Assembly (NCBI GenBank): GCA_030619215.1
Contig: JAUXBV010000070.1
Location: 1-9,914, forward strand
Length of the DNA stretch: 9,914 nucleotides
Source of the DNA: Fibrobacterota bacterium
Lineage (GTDB): Bacteria; Fibrobacterota; Chitinivibrionia; Chitinivibrionales; JANQEN01
Direction of reading: 5' to 3'
Made by a program: the position numbers and the translations under genes. The notes beneath the pieces are model-generated. The model was not told the origin of the DNA. It ran no database searches and saw nothing but the letters and a program-made list of their open reading frames with translations. Shown in pieces: positions 5,897 through 9,914 of the stretch. How positions within the stretch are numbered: position 1 is the stretch's first letter; each line of letters opens with the position of its first letter.

Positions 5897-7594
5897 TTAA
5901 TAACCCGCAGCCTGCCCGTCTTTCCGCGACTCGGATGCGCCGTAATAAACCTTATTCTTCTCATCCCACATAATAGCCTGGTACCCGCCGTAACCCCCAA
6001 CATAATAGCGGACCCTATGTTCTTTCTTAACGAGGCTGCGGATAGTTTCATAGGGAATTCCCGATTCGACATTAACCAGTCCCCCATCAGTCATTTCCCC
6101 ACCCGTTGGCCTGGAGGAGCCGACATGGCGGAGTCTCGGCGCGTCACCGGCTTCCTGCAGGTTCATTCCAAAATCAATAAGGTTGATAATAACCTGCACA
6201 TGTCCCTGCGGCTGCATTGATCCGCCCATAACGCCGAAGCTGATATAGGGCTTGCCATCTTTGGTAATAAAACCCGGAATTATTGTATGGAAAGGCCGCT
6301 TGCCTGGCTGGTATGAATTGAAATGCCCTTTTTTAAGAGTAAAGAGCTCTCCCCTGTTTTGCAGTGCAAAGCCAAGCTGTGGCGGAACCATCCCGGATCC
6401 AAATTCCCAGTAGGTACTTTGAATCAAAGAGACCATGTTGCCCTCTTTATCCGCAACGGTCAAATATATTGTATTACCTGATTCTATCTCTCCTGCATCA
6501 TACGATTTTGCGGCTTTATTCTTGTCAATAAGCTTTCTTCTCTCCTTTGCATACTCTTTCGAAATCAGCGTTTTAACGGGGATTTTATTAAAGGCAGGAT
6601 CAGCATAAAATTTCGCCCGATCCTCGAATGCAAGCTTTTTAGCCTCTATTAAAAGATGAAGATACTCAGGGCTTCCAAAACCCTTTTTTTTGATGTTATA
6701 TTTTTCCAGAATATTAAGCATCTGCAGGACTGCAATCCCCTGCCCGTTCGGCGGAAGCTCCCATATGTCATAGCCACGGTAGTTCGTGGATACAGGCTCA
6801 ACCCATTCAGATTTGTGGGCTGCCAGATCTTCGTATGACAAATACCCTTTATGTTTCTTAACAAATAAATCTATCCCTTTGGCAATCTCTCCTTTATAAA
6901 ACTCATCCCTTCCATTTTCAGCTATCCTTCCCAGTGTTGCTGCAAGCTTAGGGTTTTTAAAAATTTCTCCCTTTTTCGGAGCCTTGCCATCAATTAAAAA
7001 GATCTCTTTAAATCCCGGCTGATCCTCAATGTATGAAACAATGTCCTGCCATATATAGGCAATTATTTCTGTAACAGGGAAACCTTCATCTGCATATTTT
7101 ATTGCGGGAGCAAGAATTTCATCCATTGGCAGTTTGCCATACTTTTTATGCATCTCAAACCAGCCGTCAACACAACCGGGTACGGAAACAGGCAGAACCC
7201 CGTGCGTGGGAATTTTCTTCAATCCTTCTTTCTTGGTAATCTTTAACAAAGCTTTTCGTGTTAACGACTTTGGAGAGCGGCCGCTCGCGTTTAGTCCATA
7301 GAGCTTTTTTGTTTTTGCATCCCAGATTATAGCAAATAAATCTCCTCCGACACCACTGCTCATCGGCTCAACAACACCTAAAACGGCATTAGCTGCAATT
7401 GCTGCATCAACAGCATTGCCGCCTTTTTTTAACATGTCCAGTGCCGCCTGTGTTGCTAAGGGCTGGCTTGTTGCTGCCATGCCGTTTTGAGCTATCACTT
7501 CAGAGCGGGTTGCAAAGCTCTTCCCGGTAAACCTGTCTTGCGCGTAAGTAATACAAACCGATAAAGCAAAAATGAAAATTACTATTTTTCTCAT
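5897..7594 (-). CDS. Gamma-glutamyltransferase-family hydrolase, YwrD-like
   Basis: This 565-residue protein of the gamma-glutamyltranspeptidase / cephalosporin-acylase family has the normal family length. A short Sec signal (RKIVIFIFALSVCITYAQ, about 2-19) predicts export to the periplasm or outside. The family hallmarks run in order: ATQAALDMLKKGGNAVDAAIAA (about 48-69), SSGVGGDLFAI, substrate-side Arg106 (ASGRSP), then the self-cleavage site before Thr375 (GNTIYLTVADKEGN). After that come LQNRGELF (411-418), GKRPFHTIIPGF (431-442), VMGGSMQPQGH and the C-terminal YGASESRKDGQAAGY. The FHT in place of the E. coli Ser-Ser oxyanion pair, the MQPQGH block and the lack of a lid-loop insertion match the YwrD-type branch. 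For that branch, weak or alternative gamma-glutamyl or acyl-amide hydrolysis is known or suspected. Unlike the neighbouring paralogue it has no extra C-terminal domain. GGGAG lies four to five bases before ATG 7594. The exact substrate is not readable from sequence. Confidence 0.93.
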   Translation of the reverse strand: MRKIVIFIFALSVCITYAQDRFTGKSFATRSEVIAQNGMAATSQPLATQAALDMLKKGGNAVDAAIAANAVLGVVEPMSSGVGGDLFAIIWDAKTKKLYGLNASGRSPKSLTRKALLKITKKEGLKKIPTHGVLPVSVPGCVDGWFEMHKKYGKLPMDEILAPAIKYADEGFPVTEIIAYIWQDIVSYIEDQPGFKEIFLIDGKAPKKGEIFKNPKLAATLGRIAENGRDEFYKGEIAKGIDLFVKKHKGYLSYEDLAAHKSEWVEPVSTNYRGYDIWELPPNGQGIAVLQMLNILEKYNIKKKGFGSPEYLHLLIEAKKLAFEDRAKFYADPAFNKIPVKTLISKEYAKERRKLIDKNKAAKSYDAGEIESGNTIYLTVADKEGNMVSLIQSTYWEFGSGMVPPQLGFALQNRGELFTLKKGHFNSYQPGKRPFHTIIPGFITKDGKPYISFGVMGGSMQPQGHVQVIINLIDFGMNLQEAGDAPRLRHVGSSRPTGGEMTDGGLVNVESGIPYETIRSLVKKEHRVRYYVGGYGGYQAIMWDEKNKVYYGASESRKDGQAAGY

Positions 7595-7706
7595 ATTTCT
7601 CCCTTTTGTTAACCAACAGATGTATATAACAAAATACCTTTTACAGACAGGGATACAAAACCGGTATTATGCAAAATATCTGACTGTTATACTAAAGCAC
7701 AAGGTG

Positions 7707-7718
7707 CCGATTTATCGG
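7707..7718. repeat. Short palindrome CCGAT-TT-ATCGG
   Basis: This is a perfect 5+5 inverted repeat with a two-base centre in the spacer upstream of the YwrD-like gene, about 113-124 bases before its ATG at 7594. It could be a regulator site or part of a leader fold. It is too short to say more. Confidence 0.2.
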
Positions 7719-7733
7719 TATAACATTATGTAA

Positions 7734-7766
7734 GAGCGGATAGGCCATTATCATGCCCTCCCGCTC
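7734..7766 (-). terminator. Stem-loop after the FmdB-like gene, possible terminator
   Basis: GAGCGG (7734-7739) and CCGCTC (7761-7766) form a six-base stem. On the minus strand it continues as GAG-GGC facing GCC-TAT, with two G-U pairs and one A-A mismatch. The hairpin starts nine bases past the stop of the FmdB-like gene, the right place for a transcript end. A run of U does not follow it on the minus strand, so if it terminates, it is not a classical intrinsic site. Confidence 0.35.
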
Positions 7767-7775
7767 AACATACTG

Positions 7776-8270
7776 CTACATTTCATAGAGTGTGTCATCA
7801 TGTTCCGGCGGGTTATGGGAGGTAGTGCCGCCTTTTTTCCCGGGCAGCTCAAAAGGCATCTCATCATCACCCATCATATCACCCATTTGCGCTTCAATCT
7901 GCTCAGGATCCTCACCAGCTTCCATTCTGCCGAGAGCCTCCTGAAAGTTATCTTTGAATTTCAGCCCTGTCATATCAGAGAATTTCTGCATGAGGCGCGC
8001 TGCCTGTCGAGGATCATCCTCGTTCATCTTTTCAGCCTCTCCCATAAGCTTCTGCATTGCGTCCCCCATCTTTGATTCATCTATGGGAAGGTTATCCATA
8101 GAATCGTCCGATTCAGATTTGCTGCTTGTGGTAGCAAAGAGAGACGCCTTGCGCTGCAGGATATCTTTTTTACATTTCGGGCATGGCGGGCGTTTCTCCG
8201 TGTTGACTTTACGGGATAAAAAGTTGAAAACGGTATTACATTCAGAACAATAAAATTCATATATGGGCAT
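7776..8270 (-). CDS. FmdB-family zinc-ribbon protein with extended acidic C-terminus
   Basis: This 164-residue protein starts with the FmdB / CxxC_CXXC_SSSS zinc ribbon. MPIYEFYC begins it, and zinc is held by Cys8, Cys11, Cys30 and Cys33 (CSEC and CPKC). FmdB-type proteins are annotated as putative regulators, but their biochemical role is largely unproven. The remaining 120 residues exceed the usual short family form. They are Met-, Asp- and Glu-rich and mostly helical in appearance (MQKLMGEAEKMNEDD, ARLMQKFSDMTGLKF, EALGRMEAGEDPEQIEAQMGD). I recall similar long versions in other anaerobic bacteria. ATG 8270 is chosen because MPIYEF is the conserved family start and AAGGA lies about eight bases before it. 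An in-frame ATG at 8360 would add 30 unrelated residues. The gene stands alone, divergent from proC and 181 bases upstream of the YwrD-like gene. Confidence 0.85.
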   Translation of the reverse strand: MPIYEFYCSECNTVFNFLSRKVNTEKRPPCPKCKKDILQRKASLFATTSSKSESDDSMDNLPIDESKMGDAMQKLMGEAEKMNEDDPRQAARLMQKFSDMTGLKFKDNFQEALGRMEAGEDPEQIEAQMGDMMGDDEMPFELPGKKGGTTSHNPPEHDDTLYEM

Positions 8271-8330
8271 TCTTTGTTTTCCTTTTTCTATGAATATATT
8301 AAAAAATAACTTTTCTGACGATAGAATTAA

Positions 8331-8367
8331 AAAGCTATTTGTTAGTAAATAATATTTCAATAGCTTT
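8331..8367. repeat. Inverted repeat AAAGCTATT / AATAGCTTT
   Basis: Perfect nine-base arms at 8331-8339 and 8359-8367 are separated by 19 bases in the fmdB-proC spacer. Read on the minus strand, the hairpin is followed directly by TTAATTC, so together with the last three T of the stem it gives a short U-rich end upstream of the FmdB-like gene. It could be an attenuator or a regulator site, or chance in AT-rich DNA. Confidence 0.25.
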
Positions 8368-8400
8368 CGAAATAAACATCTTATATTGGAATATGGGTTA

Positions 8401-8421
8401 TCACGATCCCGTGAACCGGGA
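8401..8421. promoter_or_regulatory. Overlapping, mutually exclusive small hairpins between fmdB-like gene and proC
   Basis: TCACG-ATCC-CGTGA (8401-8414) and TCCCG-TGAAC-CGGGA (8407-8421) share their middle bases, so only one can form at a time. They are the only GC-rich island in this AT-rich divergent spacer. They could be a binding site for a shared regulator or a small switch. No known riboswitch class is recognised. Confidence 0.25.
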
Positions 8422-8497
8422 GAAGTATTCGCAATATCATTATCATACAGGGTTTCAATTAAAAATCATAAATAACACGCTTTAACTTAAATTATGT

Positions 8498-8525
8498 TTG
8501 TAAAGTAAAAAGATATAAATATATT
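8498..8525 (+). promoter_or_regulatory. Candidate promoter for proC
   Basis: TTGTAA (8498-8503) and TATATT (8520-8525) are separated by 16 bases, about 75 bases before the proC start codon. Both hexamers are near sigma-70 consensus, but the region is so AT-rich that confidence is low. Confidence 0.25.
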
Positions 8526-8586
8526 TTTATCCCGCTTTTCTTTATTTACATCTAAACATCAAATACATAAATACAAAGAATAATTC

Positions 8587-8592
8587 AAGGAG
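8587..8592 (+). promoter_or_regulatory. Ribosome binding site that fixes the TTG start of proC
   Basis: AAGGAG with a nine-base spacer to TTG 8602 is the clearest Shine-Dalgarno site on the + strand. The Rossmann strand begins only a few residues after this TTG, and no ATG lies between, so the TTG is the start. Confidence 0.75.
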
Positions 8593-8601
8593 TATAGCAG
8601 C

Positions 8602-9426
8602 TTGAAAATAAATAGTACCATCGCAATTTTAGGCGCCGGGAATATAGGCGTTTCAATAGCCAGAGGTCTGATCCAGTCCAGAAGCTTCTCTGCAAAAAAC
8701 ATCACTTTGACAAGAAGAAATATACACCTTCTTGATGAAATGAAAATAAAAGGATTCAGGATTGAAAAAAATAATGCCACTGCTGTAAAGAATTCTGTGA
8801 TCATAATAATCGCAGTTGAGCCTCAACAGCTTGACACCCTGTTGGAAGAAATAGGCGGCGAGCTTATTCCCGGCAAGCATATTGTCATTTCCGTTATCTC
8901 GGGTGTAACTATTAAAAGAATTGCCGGCCGGATTCAAAAAGGTGTTGCCGTGGTCCGTGCCATGCCGAATACTGCTATCGCGGTACAGGAATCAATGACC
9001 TGCCTTGCTTCAGAAAAAGCAAATAGCAAAGCGATCAAAATTGCTGAATCCATCTTTAAAACAGTGGGTAAAACGCTTGTCATAGATGAAGAATGCATGA
9101 CCGCTGCTACCGCACTCGGCGCCTGCGGGATAGCCTTTTTCCTTCGAGCGATAAGGGCAGCTTCACAGGGTGGAATTGAAGTCGGTTTCCATTCAAAGGA
9201 TGCGATAGAAATTGCGGCCCAGACTGCAAAAGGCGCTGCAACCCTGCTGCTTTGCTCCGAGCATCACCCTGAATATGAGATAGATCGGGTAACGACACCG
9301 AGAGGTTGTACGATAGCAGGTTTAAATCAGATGGAGCATGAAGGATTCAGCTCGGCCATGATAAAAGGTATCACTATTTCTGCAGATAAGGCTTCAAAGT
9401 TATACATCGATGATAATAGCGGATAA
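8602..9426 (+). CDS. proC: Pyrroline-5-carboxylate reductase
   Basis: This is a 274-residue cytosolic enzyme for the last step of proline synthesis: reduction of 1-pyrroline-5-carboxylate to L-proline with NAD(P)H. The Rossmann nucleotide-binding loop is GAGNIG (residues 11-16), preceded by AILGAG and followed by the second strand NITLTRRN. VVRAMPNTAIAV (117-128) is the conserved domain-linking block. The helical C-terminal dimerisation domain contains ATALGACGIAFFLRAIRAA and the family signature DRVTTPRGCTIAGLNQMEHEGF (228-249). The signature variants (ACGIAFF, TTPRGCT) are the form seen in Bacteroidetes and relatives rather than the SGSGPAY / TTPGGTT of E. coli. Length is normal. Translation begins at TTG 8602, nine bases after a strong AAGGAG (8587-8592). 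The gene appears monocistronic and divergent from the FmdB-like gene. Confidence 0.95.
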   Translation: MKINSTIAILGAGNIGVSIARGLIQSRSFSAKNITLTRRNIHLLDEMKIKGFRIEKNNATAVKNSVIIIIAVEPQQLDTLLEEIGGELIPGKHIVISVISGVTIKRIAGRIQKGVAVVRAMPNTAIAVQESMTCLASEKANSKAIKIAESIFKTVGKTLVIDEECMTAATALGACGIAFFLRAIRAASQGGIEVGFHSKDAIEIAAQTAKGAATLLLCSEHHPEYEIDRVTTPRGCTIAGLNQMEHEGFSSAMIKGITISADKASKLYIDDNSG

Positions 9427-9448
9427 AATCCCGCAATAATAGTGAGTT

Positions 9449-9481
9449 AAGCAGAAGGCTATGGTAATAGACTTTCTGCTT
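9449..9481 (+). terminator. Long stem-loop downstream of proC
   Basis: Bases 9449-9462 pair with 9467-9481. AAGCAGAA meets TTCTGCTT, then a G-U and a G-C pair, a single bulged A (9471) and CTAT with ATAG, closing a GGTA loop. This 14-pair hairpin starts 23 bases after the proC stop and is the likely 3' end structure of its mRNA. It is followed by CTACTCAAT rather than a U-tract, so intrinsic termination is not assured; it may instead protect the 3' end. Confidence 0.45.
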
Positions 9482-9488
9482 CTACTCA

Positions 9489-9514
9489 ATATTATCCTAT
9501 ACTTAGGATAATAT
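9489..9514. repeat. Perfect 11-base inverted repeat with TACT loop
   Basis: ATATTATCCTA (9489-9499) is exactly inverted at 9504-9514. It lies eight bases after the proC 3' hairpin and is a second independent stem-loop. It could be a bidirectional transcription-end element or a regulator site. No neighbouring gene start explains it. Confidence 0.45.
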
Positions 9515-9531
9515 CAGGTTATTCAAGTATA

Positions 9532-9579
9532 AAAGCCACAGGACTAATGGAGGGGTGAAATTGTTAATCCCGTGGCTTT
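9532..9579. repeat. Sixteen-position stem with 16-base loop, possible palindromic mobile repeat or small RNA
   Basis: AAAGCCACAGGACTAA (9532-9547) pairs with 9564-9579 at 14 of 16 positions (mismatches at 9540/9571 and 9544/9567). The loop is TGGAGGGGTGAAATTG. The mismatched long stem with a G-rich loop looks more like an interspersed palindromic element (REP- or MITE-like) or a structured RNA than a simple terminator. I recognise no named family. Confidence 0.4.
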
Positions 9580-9773
9580 CCCAAATTAAAAGGAACATAC
9601 CGCTTTATATAAAGATTGTTCTTTTGATATGTGAGAGTTTTAAAACTATCGCCTCTTCATAACAGTAAAGAACAACTATTATCATCTGACAACAAGCTTG
9701 AGCACTCCTTTAGCAAATACCTTAAAATTAAAAGATCCTTTATTTTAAAATGAAAATATTTCCTTAATACATA
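9580..9773. other. Gene-free tail with a possible broken minus-strand coding remnant
   Basis: No complete gene is seen. On the minus strand, 9744-9682 reads as 20 codons ending in TGA (GSFNFKVFAKGVLKLVVR at the end). This looks protein-like, with alternating hydrophobic and basic residues, but it is cut off by an in-frame TAA at 9747-9745 and has no start. It may be the decayed end of a lost gene or chance. Confidence 0.25.
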
Positions 9774-9833
9774 AGGTGATTACAAAAATATAGGTCGCTG
9801 GATTCCCCCCAAAGGGGACTTTTGCAATTACCT
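9774..9833. repeat. Imperfect inverted repeat enclosing a CCCC/GGGG hairpin
   Basis: AGGTGATTACAAAA (9774-9787) matches the reverse complement of 9820-9833 at 12 of 14 positions. Between them, TCCCC (9804-9808) pairs with GGGGA (9814-9818). The CTGGATTCCCC...GGGG core resembles the ATTCCC...GGGAAT palindromes scattered between genes in many bacteria. It is probably a non-autonomous palindromic repeat. From 9834 to the window end I see no gene. Confidence 0.4.
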
Positions 9834-9914
9834 CACATTACAAAAATTAAGGCCCAAGCTGAGATTGGAGATGCTCTTAAATAATGATTCTATCTTTTTT
9901 TGAATAAATACCCA

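Noticed and set aside
3460..7594. The two gamma-glutamyltransferase-family genes as a recent tandem duplication
   Set aside because: Their sequences differ throughout (different pocket motifs, different lengths and only one C-terminal domain), so they are anciently diverged paralogues from separate branches.
7954..8253. Open frame of 99 codons antisense to the FmdB-like gene
   Set aside because: It is the complement of the zinc-ribbon gene and has no Shine-Dalgarno site or recognisable domain.
8271..8360. Start of the FmdB-like gene at ATG 8360
   Set aside because: The family begins at MPIYEF (8270) with a good Shine-Dalgarno site. The extra 30 residues lie in AT-rich spacer and overlap the inverted repeat at 8331-8367.
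1..9914. CRISPR array, tRNA, rRNA, integrase or transposase
   Set aside because: No evenly spaced direct repeats, cloverleaf, rRNA core motifs or mobile-element proteins are visible on either strand.

Overview
The window is a piece of an AT-rich bacterial chromosome with ordinary gene spacing. No phage, transposase, CRISPR array, tRNA or rRNA is visible. Three features point to the Fibrobacteres-Chlorobi-Bacteroidetes (FCB) side of the tree. ProC carries the Bacteroidetes-type ACGIAFF and TTPRGCTIAGL blocks. Two exported enzymes end in FlgD-like / type IX-type C-terminal sorting domains. Several genes have weak or absent Shine-Dalgarno sites. A Fibrobacterota, Chitinivibrionia, KSB1 or Marinimicrobia-like lineage would fit. 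This is inference, and no single gene fixes the phylum.

Layout. On the + strand at the left edge is an ECF sigma factor (19-633). It is followed by its probable single-pass membrane anti-sigma factor (732-2018). An 18-codon reading frame with its own Shine-Dalgarno site sits between them and overlaps the anti-sigma start as ATGA. Convergent to this pair is a minus-strand block. In transcription order it holds an FmdB-type zinc-ribbon protein (8270-7776), a gamma-glutamyltransferase-family enzyme close to the YwrD type (7594-5897), a second and divergent gamma-glutamyltransferase-family enzyme with a C-terminal sorting-like domain (5412-3460), and a Tat-exported histone-deacetylase-superfamily amidohydrolase with a similar C-terminal domain (3334-2066). 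At the right, divergent from fmdB, is proC with a TTG start (8602-9426). A gene-free tail of about 490 bases follows, rich in perfect or near-perfect hairpins.

How it may work together. The minus-strand block looks like an envelope or extracellular amide-hydrolysis set: two N-terminal-nucleophile hydrolases, which cleave gamma-glutamyl or related acyl-amide bonds, and one zinc amidohydrolase of the acetylpolyamine/HDAC fold. A shared role in salvaging acylated amines or peptides is plausible but unproven. The sigma/anti-sigma pair is probably an independent envelope-stress regulator. ProC (proline synthesis) and FmdB look like housekeeping neighbours.

The non-coding DNA is worth reading. It includes a 19-bp palindrome just upstream of the second gamma-glutamyltransferase gene, a degenerate TTGGAATTT/ATTCC low-complexity repeat between that gene and the deacetylase gene, mutually exclusive hairpins between fmdB and proC, and a run of stem-loops after proC. 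I see no clearly new multi-gene system. The most unusual proteins are the exported HDAC-fold enzyme and the sorting-domain gamma-glutamyltransferase homologue.
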